The position numbers were made by a program, and so were the translations under genes. The notes beneath the pieces were generated by a model. That model saw only the letters and a list, made by a program, of their open reading frames with translations, was not told the DNA's origin and searched no databases. Shown here one piece after another: positions 1 through 8,302 of a DNA stretch of 49,158 nucleotides. This stretch comes from Defluviitaleaceae bacterium (lineage in GTDB: Bacteria; Bacillota; Clostridia; Lachnospirales; WQUN01), in contig WQRQ01000007.1 of NCBI GenBank assembly GCA_009786685.1, positions 1-49,158 of the forward strand, written 5' to 3'. Within the stretch, counting starts at the first letter, position 1. Every line of letters begins with the position of its first letter.

Positions 1-159
1 CGCCTAACTTCATCTGACTTAGCAGAAATTGACGATTTGGCTAATCTTATGATAGCACCCGATGAAAACTTCCACGCATTATTGGGTATATGGGAAACCC
101 GCAAAAAATTCCGCATACTGAACAGCCCTTTGGTTGGAGATTGGGACAATCAGATATGA
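1..159 (+). CDS. C-terminal fragment of an unidentified protein
   Basis: An open frame enters from the left edge and ends in TGA at 157-159, giving the last 52 residues (RLTSSDLAEIDDLANLMIAP, ending in GDWDNQI). I recognise no family, and the start lies outside the window. It is followed 42 nt later by the first copy of the hairpin repeat that also follows the next two gene units, so it appears to belong to the same accessory run. It is called coding because the frame is open, the peptide composition is normal and the gene order repeats; the evidence is modest. Confidence 0.5.
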   Translation, partial: RLTSSDLAEIDDLANLMIAPDENFHALLGIWETRKKFRILNSPLVGDWDNQI

Positions 160-201
160 GTGCAAAATTTATGTGTATACAACAAATAAACAGATAACCA
201 T

Positions 202-260
202 GTGCGGATAAAATCCTCGACGTTTCGTGAGTAGCGGGATTATGAACAGCGCAGCGGGAT
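202..260 (+). repeat. Intergenic hairpin repeat, copy 1
   Basis: First of three same-orientation copies (others near 1547 and 2081). The shared core is CGTTTCGTGAKTATCGGGAT, preceded by GTRCRGTTAAAA-like sequence. The flanks ATCCT and GGGAT can pair around a loop of about 17 nt. Copies 1 and 2 also share ATTATGAACAGCGCA after the core. It lies just downstream of a stop codon, like the others. Confidence 0.7.
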
Positions 261-308
261 TTATTATTTATATTTTGTTCATGCAAAGAGGGTAGTATGA
301 AAAAAATT

Positions 309-337
309 TTGACAGCTTCACAGAGGTTAGGATAACG
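309..337 (+). promoter_or_regulatory. Possible promoter for the winged-helix-like gene
   Basis: TTGACA at 309-314 is followed after 17 nt by ATAACG at 332-337, 24 nt ahead of the ATG at 362. The -35 is perfect and the -10 is weak. Confidence 0.35.
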
Positions 338-361
338 ATAACGAAAGGTACGGTCATAATA

Positions 362-973
362 ATGGTCAAAGATATGATTAAAAACGAAGAGAAAATATCA
401 CTTTTACAATCGTATTTTTTTCGTAATGGTTTACTTCTTTGCAATAGAAATAAAGAATTGCCAGATATTGATTCCATAGGAGGAGATTTAAATAGTATCG
501 TTACCTTAATTGAGCAAGGAGACGTGTTTTATAGCAAACTTTATAAAAACAGAGTTTCTTATTTATCACGAGAGCTATATTATCAAATAAAACCATACAA
601 ACAACGTGTCCAAAATCTAACTGCAAAAAGCAAAGAAATATTCAACTTTCTTGAGGAAAATGACATAGCTAATACAAAAATCATTAAACATATTTTAATG
701 TTATCAACAAATGAATTTATGACTTGCATGGATGAATTAAACAAAGAGTTACTTGTAACTGCCATACGGCGTGACAAAACGATAAACGCGAACTGGATTT
801 CGTTTTGTTGGGGAACGTTTTTACAATGGGAGCAGTTAAAACCGTTGCCAAAAATCGACTTTGATGTTAAAAGAATAAAAACGTTATTATTATCAATCAT
901 GTCAGAGAAGCAAATCAATAATTTAATTAAAAGTATCCATGAAAGGAATGGTCTTAATAATGGCTATATTTGA
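362..973 (+). CDS. Winged-helix-like protein, resembles AlkZ-related proteins
   Basis: This 203-residue protein has an N-terminal part of unclear fold, then a basic stretch SYLSRELYYQIKPYKQRVQN near residues 65-84. The region KEIFNFLEENDIANTKIIKH and what follows (residues ~91-160) has the rhythm of a winged helix, ending in FLQWEQL. This pattern recalls the short AlkZ-related/YcaQ-like proteins of clostridia, whose larger relatives are DNA glycosylases. That is a resemblance by eye, not a proven homology. The AT-rich composition and the flanking repeats suggest recent transfer. The next gene starts inside its 3' end, so the two are probably co-translated. Confidence 0.45.
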   Translation: MVKDMIKNEEKISLLQSYFFRNGLLLCNRNKELPDIDSIGGDLNSIVTLIEQGDVFYSKLYKNRVSYLSRELYYQIKPYKQRVQNLTAKSKEIFNFLEENDIANTKIIKHILMLSTNEFMTCMDELNKELLVTAIRRDKTINANWISFCWGTFLQWEQLKPLPKIDFDVKRIKTLLLSIMSEKQINNLIKSIHERNGLNNGYI

Positions 974-1487
974 ATTAATCCCAACAAGCGTTCCTGTTGT
1001 TGCTACAATGATGGCAGAAATCATGCCGGAATGGTGGGAGTATAAATCTGCATTCAAACAATTAAGCGATATTAGCGAAGCGATTGAAAGTATTGGTTGG
1101 TATATCGGAGAAGATAAGAACCACCCGATAGGCTGGGCATTTTTTCGGGAGTATAAAAGTTATCGAACCATTGAACTTGAGTGTTGTGGCTATAATGACA
1201 ATGGTATATTCGCTTTAGAACATAAAATGAAAGAGTTATTCGATAGAGCTTGTGAATATGCTAAATCTAAGGGTTATTTAACCTTTCGCACAGTTATGGG
1301 TTCAACACAATTTTCAATACACGATAGACCTTTGGGTGATATAGGCGATGAAATTAAAAATTTGGAATCATATAAACATATTGATTATGATTGGCTGTTA
1401 AGTTATGGCTTTAGGGTAATTGGCATACAACCAAATGCTTATGAAATAAATCATCATGCTGTTATATTAGCAAAAGATTTAACATGA
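960..1487 (+). CDS. GNAT-like acetyltransferase-fold protein
   Basis: About 175 residues from ATG 960 (MAIFELIP). ATGs at 939 and 948 are also in frame, but AAAGGA at 942-947 fits 960 better. It overlaps the previous gene by 14 nt, suggesting translational coupling. The C-terminal half has a GNAT-like layout: a helix DRACEYAKSKGYLTFRTVMG, then a strand/helix ending YDWLLSYGFRVIGIQPNAYE and a final strand HHAVILAKDL. The acetyl-CoA loop (Q/RxxGxG/A) is not obvious, so activity is uncertain. Repeat copy 2 lies 60 nt downstream. Confidence 0.5.
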   Translation: MAIFELIPTSVPVVATMMAEIMPEWWEYKSAFKQLSDISEAIESIGWYIGEDKNHPIGWAFFREYKSYRTIELECCGYNDNGIFALEHKMKELFDRACEYAKSKGYLTFRTVMGSTQFSIHDRPLGDIGDEIKNLESYKHIDYDWLLSYGFRVIGIQPNAYEINHHAVILAKDLT

Positions 1488-1546
1488 TGATGCTTGAAAT
1501 TTTTTATATTGAAATAGTCGGAGAAAAATGAAAGCAAAAATTCAAA

Positions 1547-1612
1547 GTACGGTTAAATATCCCGCCGTTTCGTGATTATCGGGATTATGAACAGCGCAAT
1601 AGCAGGGTATGA
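1547..1612 (+). repeat. Intergenic hairpin repeat, copy 2
   Basis: The best-formed copy: ATCCCG (1559-1564) pairs with CGGGAT (1580-1585) around a 15-nt loop CCGTTTCGTGATTAT. It is preceded by GTACGGTTAAAT. Similarity to copy 1 continues through ATGAACAGCGCA. A further unrelated hairpin, ATGCCAC/GTGGCAT, lies at 1627-1645. Confidence 0.75.
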
Positions 1613-1681
1613 TTTTTAGGTGCGTTATGCCACAGTGGGTGGCATGAGTTTAGTAATTTATATAATGCGAGGTTGATTGGT

Positions 1682-2068
1682 ATGTGTTTCAAAGGAATTA
1701 AAATACGTTTCGATTGCAAAGACAGTGAGCAATACCGAAACATCGGTGACTTTTGGAACTACATGAGAACTGAATATCCAAATCACAGCTTAAAAGGCGT
1801 TGGTTGCAATTGGAATGATGACAGTTTTGATTATATTATTGGTGACTTTGCAACACTTGACTTTTGCATGGACAAGATAAAAAAGCGTTATCTGACTGCT
1901 GATTATTATGAAATCACTTTGCCGGATAGCGGTTGGCAAATTTATCACGGCAAGACCGAGAATCTCTCCGAATTGTATAACGAAATATACAAAAATGGGG
2001 TGCTTGATTATGAGGTAGAGGAGTTTTTCTCAAACGGAGATTGCAAAATATCCATATACAGATTATAA
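1682..2068 (+). CDS. GyrI-like small-molecule-binding domain protein
   Basis: 128 residues from ATG 1682, placed 9 nt after CGAGG; a TTG three codons upstream is a poorer choice. The order of features fits the stand-alone GyrI/SOUL-like effector-binding fold also seen in integron-associated effector-binding proteins: an N-terminal strand KGIKIRFDCKD, a middle SFDYIIGDFATLDF, then YYEITLPDSGWQIYHGKTEN, a helix LSELYNEIYKNGVLDYEVEE and a final strand CKISIYRL. Such domains bind drugs or protect targets; the ligand here is unknown. It sits alone between repeat copies 2 and 3. Confidence 0.55.
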   Translation: MCFKGIKIRFDCKDSEQYRNIGDFWNYMRTEYPNHSLKGVGCNWNDDSFDYIIGDFATLDFCMDKIKKRYLTADYYEITLPDSGWQIYHGKTENLSELYNEIYKNGVLDYEVEEFFSNGDCKISIYRL

Positions 2069-2080
2069 GCAAAACGCCGT

Positions 2081-2125
2081 GTACAGTTAAAACTCCCGCC
2101 GTTTCGTGATTATCGGGATTAGTAG
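2081..2125 (+). repeat. Intergenic hairpin repeat, copy 3
   Basis: Starts 12 nt after the GyrI-like stop: GTACAGTTAAAA, then the same core, with TCCCG pairing CGGGA. Similarity stops soon after ATCGGGATTA, close to where the reversed phosphotransferase fragment begins, so the copy may be truncated by the same junction. Confidence 0.7.
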
Positions 2126-2440
2126 TAGCGAATCAAGCAAGTATAAGAAGTCAAGGCATCGAGCCGTGCCGGAAATCTTCCCGCAATGGAAAATCTTCGC
2201 AGTCTTAACCCCCACGCATTGCTCTACAGCCCATTTTATACACTCGTAAGTCACATCGCCCTCGCGCCTGATTTTAACAAAAAACTCACCGATATCATAA
2301 ACCTCGCTATCGTAGCCCTTGGTGATTTTCTTAAAATCGGCAGCCTTAACGCCTACATTTTTTTCAATATATTCCCGCAACAAATCCAACGGGAAGTTAA
2401 ACCCCTCATGCAAATTAGAAATAAAATCCTGATTAGCCAT
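2087..2440 (-). pseudogene. Truncated aminoglycoside phosphotransferase-like (APH) gene
   Basis: From ATG 2440, behind GAAGGAG, the first ~91 residues read like the N-terminal lobe of an APH/kinase-fold enzyme: MANQDFISNLHEGFNFPLDL, then ITKGYDSEVYDIGEFFVKIR and a helix ending IFHCGKISG. After about position 2168 the frame runs into unrelated sequence and stops at 2087. The catalytic HGD and metal-binding DFG-like motifs are absent, so no active kinase is possible. The break lies ~40 nt from repeat copy 3 on the opposite strand, consistent with a recombination junction. Confidence 0.7.
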
Positions 2441-2518
2441 ATCGTCACTCCTTCGAAAACAGTATAACAACGGCACTGCAAAAAATACCAGAGTTTCCCG
2501 CGCCAAGGAGGTACATCA

Positions 2519-2986
2519 ATGAGAATAATATTAACCCCGCTGAGCGAAAACGACTTCCAAGAGCTAACCCCACTAATCACTAACGAAGAAGTCCGCAAAT
2601 ACTTAGGCGGCGTCCGCCCCGTAGAAGACACCCTTAACGGATGGCGCGATTGCATAAAAGCAGAAAACGTATACCCCTTCACGATACGTCTAAAAAACTC
2701 AAACGCCGCAGTAGGCTTGGTAATACTCGCCCCGCACCACAACCCCGAGGACATGGAGGTATCCTTCCTTCTGCTGCCAAACCAACAAGGCCAAGGCTAC
2801 GCAAAAGAAGCCGTGGAGGTACTCCACAGCTTCTGTAAGCAAGAGCTAAGGCTAACCCACGTAGTCTCGGAAACCCAAACCGCAAACACCCGCTCCCGCC
2901 GCCTCTTGGAAAAACTGGGATACAAAATAAAAACTGAAACAGAACGCTTCGGAGAAAAACAAACAATATATCACCTCGAAATTTGA
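2519..2986 (+). CDS. GNAT family N-acetyltransferase (RimJ/RimL type)
   Basis: 155 residues starting 8 nt after AAGGAGGT. The GNAT core is clear: N-terminal TPLSENDFQELTPLITNEEV, a central MEVSFLLLPNQQGQGYAKEA with the acetyl-CoA loop Q-Q-G-Q-G-Y-A (residues ~89-95), and the C-terminal TANTRSRRLLEKLGYKIKTE typical of RimJ/RimL-like enzymes. It probably transfers acetyl from acetyl-CoA to an amine on a protein or small molecule; the substrate is unknown. It is divergent from the APH fragment and followed by its own terminator. The coding strand is C/A-rich, unlike the preceding AT-rich genes, so it probably belongs to the host backbone. Confidence 0.85.
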   Translation: MRIILTPLSENDFQELTPLITNEEVRKYLGGVRPVEDTLNGWRDCIKAENVYPFTIRLKNSNAAVGLVILAPHHNPEDMEVSFLLLPNQQGQGYAKEAVEVLHSFCKQELRLTHVVSETQTANTRSRRLLEKLGYKIKTETERFGEKQTIYHLEI

Positions 2987-3023
2987 CGAAATATGTACAC
3001 AATCGAAGCGAAAAACCACAAAA

Positions 3024-3065
3024 AATAATCAGCCCTCCTCGCATAAGGTACGCTGATTATTTTTT
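3024..3065 (+). terminator. Rho-independent terminator of the GNAT gene
   Basis: AATAATCAGC (3024-3033) pairs with GCTGATTATT (3052-3061), followed by T residues. It lies 38 nt after the stop. Confidence 0.75.
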
Positions 3066-3111
3066 ACAACAAATCTAAAAGCAAGCCTGCCGCCTTTAAA
3101 GCGGAGTGCAA

Positions 3112-3139
3112 GGGGACAGTTCGCGCTGTTCCCTTTTTT
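3112..3139 (+). terminator. Second hairpin with T-tract
   Basis: GGGACAG and CTGTTCCC form a stem (one bulge) around TTCGCG, followed by TTTTTT at 3134-3139. It is probably a back-up terminator between the convergent GNAT and sensor-kinase genes. Confidence 0.55.
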
Positions 3140-3186
3140 ATTATAAGCTGATTATAAATTAATTATAACCACACAATGCCTCATCG

Positions 3187-4887
3187 TCAAGTCAAATACT
3201 TATTAAGCGTATCATAAACAACATTAAAATCCACGGGTTTGCCGATGTGGCCGTTCATGCCGGCGGCGAAGCATTGCTCTACGTCTTCGGTAAAGACGTT
3301 TGCTGTTACGGCTACTACGGGCAAGCTTTCTGTTGTGCCCAGTGCGCGTATTTGCCTTGTGGCTTCCAGGCCGTCCATTTCCGGCATTTGGATATCCATA
3401 AAAACCAGGTCGTACAAATCGGGATTTGTAGAAACCGCATCCAACGCCTCACGGCCGTTTACTGCGATATCTATTGTCAAATTTGTGTTTTCCAGTTGTG
3501 CGAGCATTATTTCGCGGTTTATTTCGATGTCATCTACCAGCAAAATCCGTTTGCCGGGGAAGCTTGGGGTTTTGTTAAAGCTTTCTAACCGCTTTAGCTT
3601 TACCGTAAAAAAGAATGTAGAGCCGTTGCCGACATTGGATTTTACGTCGATTTTGCCGTCCATCAGCTCTACCAGGCGTTTTGATATCGCCAGCCCAAGC
3701 CCCGTTCCGCCGTATTCTCTTGCGGCACTTTTGTCCGCCTGTTCAAACATTTCAAAGATACGGTCTTTTTCTTCAAAGGAAATACCGATACCCGTATCGC
3801 TAACCTCAAAGCGCAGCTCACAAATACCGTCCTTTACCTGCTCCAGCACCACAGAAAGCCTTACACTACCGCCCTCCGGCGTGTATATTATTGCATTGGA
3901 AAGCAGATTTGTGATTATCTGTGTAAGCCGCTGGTCGTCGCCCTCATACATATCCGGCATGTATTCATCTATGTTAACGGTAAAGCAATGATTTTTTTCT
4001 TCCAGCTTTAGCTTGTTTAGTGCAACGATTTTTTCCATCATTTCTCTAAGATTAAACGACGTTTTTTTAAGCTCCATGTTGTTGGCTTCTATTTTGGACA
4101 TGTCCAGCACGGAGTTAATTATGCCGAGCAAATGATGCGCCGCCTCGGATATTTTATCCAGAGAATCCTCTGTTTTATGAGGGTCTTTGGAGTTTTTTGC
4201 GATATCGGCCATGCCTATGATTGCGTTCATAGGGGTGCGCATTTCGTGGCTCATGGCGGAAAGAAACTCGCTCTTTGCACGGCTTGCAGAAATCGCTTTT
4301 TGCAAAGCCTCTTCCAGTTGCTTGCGCGTGTCACAAATCACCTCGTCTTGGTGATTTCTAAGGAAAACGCTGGCAAACATAAGCCCCGTGGACGCCATCA
4401 TCTCCATCTCGTCATCTGTAAAGGTGCGTTCCTCTTCGCAGTCGTCTACGCTAAAAAAGCCGATAAATTTTTCATCGAGAAATAACGGCAAAATTACAAT
4501 GGATTTCATTTCATAGTAGCCAAGAAACGCCGATTCGTCAGGCGGAAGGGTAGCAACAGGCGCGTTGATGTATTCCTTACGCATAAACCTTTCCAGCCAG
4601 CCATTGCGGTCGCTGTACGCACCGCTAAGCCCCAGAGGGACTTCTATACGTTTTTTCCCCAGTTCGCTTAGCCACTCGTAGCGCATTACAAAATGTAACT
4701 CACCATTAACCATCTCGTTGCGCCAAATTTGTACACGGTCTACGTTTAGGCATTCGCCTACGATTTCCATGCCCTTCATAAGAGCTTCCATGCAGTCTTT
4801 TTCGTTTGCAGTAAGCAAAACCTCGGCGGCTCGGCTTACTGTACGAAGCAACTGCTCACGGTATTTATGTATGCTGTAGTCAGACAT
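3187..4887 (-). CDS. Hybrid sensor histidine kinase, GAF-HisKA-HATPase-REC
   Basis: 566 residues with no membrane segment, so cytoplasmic. A GAF-type sensor domain (~residues 18-178) is followed by a short coiled coil, a HisKA domain with phospho-accepting His214 in SHEMRTPMN, and an HATPase with N-box Asn327/Asn331, G1 DTGIG (364-368) and G2 GGTGLGLA (393-400). A C-terminal receiver (~446-566) has acidic pair DD452-453, phospho-Asp498 in VFMDIQMPEMDG, Thr528 and Lys550. All catalytic residues are present. There is no Hpt domain and no adjacent response regulator, so the phosphorelay partner is elsewhere. Similar proteins signal to diverse outputs; the stimulus cannot be read from sequence. 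Confidence 0.92.
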   Translation of the reverse strand: MSDYSIHKYREQLLRTVSRAAEVLLTANEKDCMEALMKGMEIVGECLNVDRVQIWRNEMVNGELHFVMRYEWLSELGKKRIEVPLGLSGAYSDRNGWLERFMRKEYINAPVATLPPDESAFLGYYEMKSIVILPLFLDEKFIGFFSVDDCEEERTFTDDEMEMMASTGLMFASVFLRNHQDEVICDTRKQLEEALQKAISASRAKSEFLSAMSHEMRTPMNAIIGMADIAKNSKDPHKTEDSLDKISEAAHHLLGIINSVLDMSKIEANNMELKKTSFNLREMMEKIVALNKLKLEEKNHCFTVNIDEYMPDMYEGDDQRLTQIITNLLSNAIIYTPEGGSVRLSVVLEQVKDGICELRFEVSDTGIGISFEEKDRIFEMFEQADKSAAREYGGTGLGLAISKRLVELMDGKIDVKSNVGNGSTFFFTVKLKRLESFNKTPSFPGKRILLVDDIEINREIMLAQLENTNLTIDIAVNGREALDAVSTNPDLYDLVFMDIQMPEMDGLEATRQIRALGTTESLPVVAVTANVFTEDVEQCFAAGMNGHIGKPVDFNVVYDTLNKYLT

Positions 4888-5084
4888 TTGAGCTTGTCCC
4901 CTTTTCGCATGTGTTACGTCATATTTTATAACGGGAATCGGTTACTTGTCAACCCGTTAGTCGCACCCGCCGTGCGCGGTTATTTCGCCTTAAACGGGAA
5001 AGAGAATGTGCGCCCGCTTTTTTATCGTGCGCGTCCCTGTGGCGACTTGTCAAGGACTTTTTCATCATCTAGCCTAAAAAGGTG

Positions 5085-5123
5085 TAAAAAAGCCCGACAA
5101 AAGGGTTTATTCTCCTGTCGGGC
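5085..5123 (-). terminator. Terminator downstream of the Rpn-family pseudogene
   Basis: GCCCGACA (5092-5099) pairs with TGTCGGGC (5116-5123). On the minus strand a T-tract follows, placing it about 45 nt after the pseudogene stop. Confidence 0.8.
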
Positions 5124-5166
5124 TGGCAATACTTTGTGCGTTTACATCCAACTTGGAATGGAAACT

Positions 5167-6127
5167 CTAGTTAGGCACAAGTCCCAAAACATCATTTTCA
5201 GACATATTCATTAGTGCAGCTATCTCTGAAATAGTGCGCCCTGTGTCAATAAGTGCTTTGATGGCGGCAGATAGACGAGGCTCATATTCTCTCGTTACCT
5301 CTGCTCGACCTTCTGCTCTCGCTTCTCTCCTTGTTTCCTGTACACTATAAACTCCGGCGGCTATCAATTCACTCACGCCCCTCTCGTCAATTTTTTCTAC
5401 AAAATCTTTAATTTCGTCTTGTGGTACGTCAATACGAGTAAATAATACTGAAATAACTTTAACAAGCAATTCCTTTAAATGTCGCGGTATATTAAGACTG
5501 TCTAATTTTTCCTTTGACAGTTTACCCCATTCTTTGAAAGTTTCGGGGTCTTTCATCTTATCAACCATCATAAACAGCGAAACAATGTTGTTGAAATTTG
5601 CCAAATCCTCAAAGCTGTACTTTTTTAAGTTTATAAGTTCGTACTCAAACTTGGGAATGTATTTCTCGAAAGTATCGCTCATTTCCGTGCGGTGCAAAAA
5701 ATTCATTTCAGCAGTCCACTCGTCATCCCCATCGTAAAAAATAATCGGGATAATCGGAGGGTATTTGAAATTTTTTGTATGTGTAACGGGCGTGTTTTTG
5801 TTGACCTCTTTTTCATATGCGTCAAGTATCAATGCAATATAAAGTAACATCTTAAACGGTGCGCGGAAGTTTAGATTCATGCTCCACAATGGTGATTACA
5901 AAAAGTGGAGCATTGCCCTTTAGATTGACCCTTTTAATAGTATCTCCATCTTTTTGCTCGGATATTAAAGAAATCAATCGTTCTGTAACATCTTCAATAT
6001 CGGAGGGGGATACATCGCTAAGGATTTCAATAGGAACAAAACTTTTTAAAAATTCTGAAAAAAGCTCGTTCTCAGATAATATTGCTTTTACGCTGTTATC
6101 CTGTGCCTTATGAAGTGTTTCCGCCAA
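5167..6127 (-). pseudogene. Frameshifted Rpn-family PD-(D/E)XK nuclease/transposase-like gene
   Basis: Two overlapping frames make one protein of the Rpn/PDDEXK transposase-like family. The first (TTG 6127, GGAG upstream) begins MAETLHKAQDNSVKAILSEN and ends at VEHES. The second continues NFRAPFKMLLYIALILDAYE and runs to a C-terminal tail with the helix-turn-helix-like ISEIAALMNMSENDVLGL. Removing one A from the AAA near 5871 joins them as IVEHES-NFRAPFKMLL, the expected family sequence. It may therefore be a true inactivating frameshift or a single-base sequence error. These genes are usually multicopy and autonomous. It has a promoter and a terminator of its own. Confidence 0.8.
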
Positions 6128-6171
6128 ATCTTATCTGCTCCTGTCGCACGGGTGCGTTCCCCTATGCGTAG

Positions 6172-6200
6172 ATTATAATTGACCACACAAGGATTTTCAA
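6172..6200 (-). promoter_or_regulatory. Promoter of the Rpn-family gene
   Basis: On the minus strand TTGAAA (6195-6200) and a perfect TATAAT (6172-6177) are separated by 17 nt, 45 nt ahead of the TTG start. Confidence 0.7.
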
Positions 6201-6486
6201 TATTAGAATATATAAATTTCTCATGTGTACAAATACTTCTTCAAAAACTACCTCTTTATACGCTCCCATGGTTTTGCGGTTTTGCCAAAATTCCAAGGGG
6301 CTTTTTTGTAGTGTCAAGGGGACACTTCTCCAAACGACTTTGTAGTGTTTATGCGGGTCGGCAAGCTTTTAGCCAAAACATCTAAACCGCTACAGCTTCC
6401 GCATATCCTGCATTTATGCTATACTTCAAAGTCACAAAAATAAAACATGCCGCGCAAAGAACGCGTGCGTTGAACGGAGAAAAATT
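6201..6486. other. Intergenic region upstream of typA
   Basis: No gene is seen. A possible weak -10 for typA (TATACT, 6420-6425) lies 61 nt before the start, without a convincing -35. GGAGAAAA directly precedes the typA ATG. Confidence 0.4.
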
Positions 6487-8301
6487 ATGGCAATCAGAAA
6501 CATAGCAATAATAGCCCACGTAGACCACGGAAAAACCACCCTCGTAGACCAGCTACTATGGCAAAGCGGCGCATTTCGTGAAAACCAGCACGTAGCGGAG
6601 CGCGTAATGGACTCGGGCGACATAGAGCGCGAGCGCGGAATCACCATCCTTGCAAAAAACACATCCGTACAATACGAAGGCACAAAAATAAATATCATAG
6701 ACACCCCCGGCCACGCCGATTTTGGCGGCGAGGTGGAGCGCGTGCTTAAAATGGTAGACGGCGTAGTCCTGGTAATAGACGCCTTCGAAGGCCCAATGCC
6801 GCAGACAAAATTTGTGCTAAAAAATGCCCTCGACCTCGACCTGCCCATAGTTTGCTGCGTAAACAAAATAGACCGCCCGGAAGCCCGCCCCGACGAAGTA
6901 GTAGACGAAGTCCTGGAGCTTTTTATGGAATTAGAAGCCTCGGAATCACAACTCGATTCCCCCTTCATCTACGCCAGTGCAAAAAAAGGTTGGGCGTCGA
7001 AAGAATCCACAGACGAAGGCCTCGGCATGAAGCCCCTCTTCGAAGCCCTAATCGAGTACATCCCCGCACCAAAAGGCGACCCTTCTGCCGCCACAAAAGC
7101 CCTAATCTACAATATAGACTACAGCAGCTACTTAGGCAGAATCGGCATAGGCCGCGTAGTAAACGGCACAACAAAAGTAGGCGACACCCTAACCATAGTA
7201 AACATCCACGAGCCGGATATACAAAAATCCGTAAAAATATCCAAGCTATATGTATTCTCCGGCCTCGACCGAGAGGAAGTAACCGAGGCCAGCGTAGGCT
7301 CCATAATAGCAATCTCGGGCATCCCGGAAATTAAAATAGGCGACACCCTAACTGCCCCGGAAGACCCCACACCGCTCCCCTTCAGCAAAATCTCCGAGCC
7401 GACGCTCACCATGCATTTTATGGTAAACGACAGCCCCTTCGCAGGCAAAGAAGGCAAATATCTAACCTCGCGCCAAGTCCGCGAACGCCTGTACAAAGAA
7501 CTAAACACCGACGTATCCCTACGCGTAGAAGACACCGAAAGCACCGAGGTATTTAAAATATCGGGCAGAGGCGAGCTTCACCTTTCCATCCTGATAGAGA
7601 CAATGCGTCGTGAAGGCTACGAATTCCAAGTCTCCAAGCCCACAGTCCTGTTCAAAGAAATCGACGGCGAACGCCAAGAGCCGATGGAATCCGTAACCAT
7701 AGACGTCCCCGAAGAATTTACAGGAGTAGTAATCCAAAAGCTGGGCAGCCGCCGCGGCGAAATGCTAAACATGGCCGCCTCAAAAGGCGGCTACACGCGC
7801 CTCGATTTCTCCATCCCCGCACGCGGCCTAATCGGTTATCGCAGCGAGTTCCTCACCGACACAAAAGGCAACGGCATAATAAACACGCTCTTCGACGGCT
7901 ACGCGCCCTACAAAGGCGACATCCCCGAGCGTCCCCAAGGCTCGCTAATCTCCTTCGAAACAGGCAAGGCCGTACCCTACGGCATGTACAACGCCCAAGA
8001 ACGCGGCAGCCTCTTTGTAGTCCCCGGCACACAGGTATACACAGGCATGGTGGTAGGCAGAAACGCCCGCAGCGGCGACATGGAAGTAAACATATGTAAG
8101 CAGAAAAAACTCCTAAACGTCCGCGCAGCAGGCAAAGACGAAGCCCTACGCCTGGTCCCCGCAGAAGTCCTCTCCCTGGAACAATGCCTGGAGTTCATAA
8201 CCGAAGACGAACTGGTAGAAGTAACCCCCGAAAACCTACGTATCCGAAAAAAAATCCTCGACTCCGGTATGCGCCAACGCGCCACCAAAGCCAGGGGATA
8301 A
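6487..8301 (+). CDS. typA: Translational GTPase TypA/BipA
   Basis: 604 residues, the usual family length. GTPase motifs are intact: G1 AHVDHGKTTL near the N-terminus, the switch-I region RERGITILAKN, G3 DTPGHADFGGEVERV and G4 NKIDR. Domains II, III and V and the BipA-specific C-terminal domain follow, including GRGELHLSILIETMRREGYE and the conserved end VEVTPENLRIRKKILD. BipA binds the ribosome near the factor-binding site and helps assembly and translation at low temperature or under stress. It is single-gene and convergent with ptsI, with only one base between the stops. The coding strand is unusually rich in C and A. Confidence 0.97.
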   Translation: MAIRNIAIIAHVDHGKTTLVDQLLWQSGAFRENQHVAERVMDSGDIERERGITILAKNTSVQYEGTKINIIDTPGHADFGGEVERVLKMVDGVVLVIDAFEGPMPQTKFVLKNALDLDLPIVCCVNKIDRPEARPDEVVDEVLELFMELEASESQLDSPFIYASAKKGWASKESTDEGLGMKPLFEALIEYIPAPKGDPSAATKALIYNIDYSSYLGRIGIGRVVNGTTKVGDTLTIVNIHEPDIQKSVKISKLYVFSGLDREEVTEASVGSIIAISGIPEIKIGDTLTAPEDPTPLPFSKISEPTLTMHFMVNDSPFAGKEGKYLTSRQVRERLYKELNTDVSLRVEDTESTEVFKISGRGELHLSILIETMRREGYEFQVSKPTVLFKEIDGERQEPMESVTIDVPEEFTGVVIQKLGSRRGEMLNMAASKGGYTRLDFSIPARGLIGYRSEFLTDTKGNGIINTLFDGYAPYKGDIPERPQGSLISFETGKAVPYGMYNAQERGSLFVVPGTQVYTGMVVGRNARSGDMEVNICKQKKLLNVRAAGKDEALRLVPAEVLSLEQCLEFITEDELVEVTPENLRIRKKILDSGMRQRATKARG

Positions 8302-8302
8302 G

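Noticed and set aside
1-2168. A classical integron attC array
   Set aside because: No paired RYYYAAC/GTTRRRY core sites fit all three repeats, and no integrase gene is in view. Kept as a repeat-punctuated array only.
2186-2467. Plus-strand frame over the APH fragment
   Set aside because: It lies antisense to recognisable APH sequence and has no ribosome site.
6432-7544. Long minus-strand frames inside typA
   Set aside because: They mirror the strong codon bias of typA and give low-complexity Arg/Ser-rich peptides without ribosome sites.
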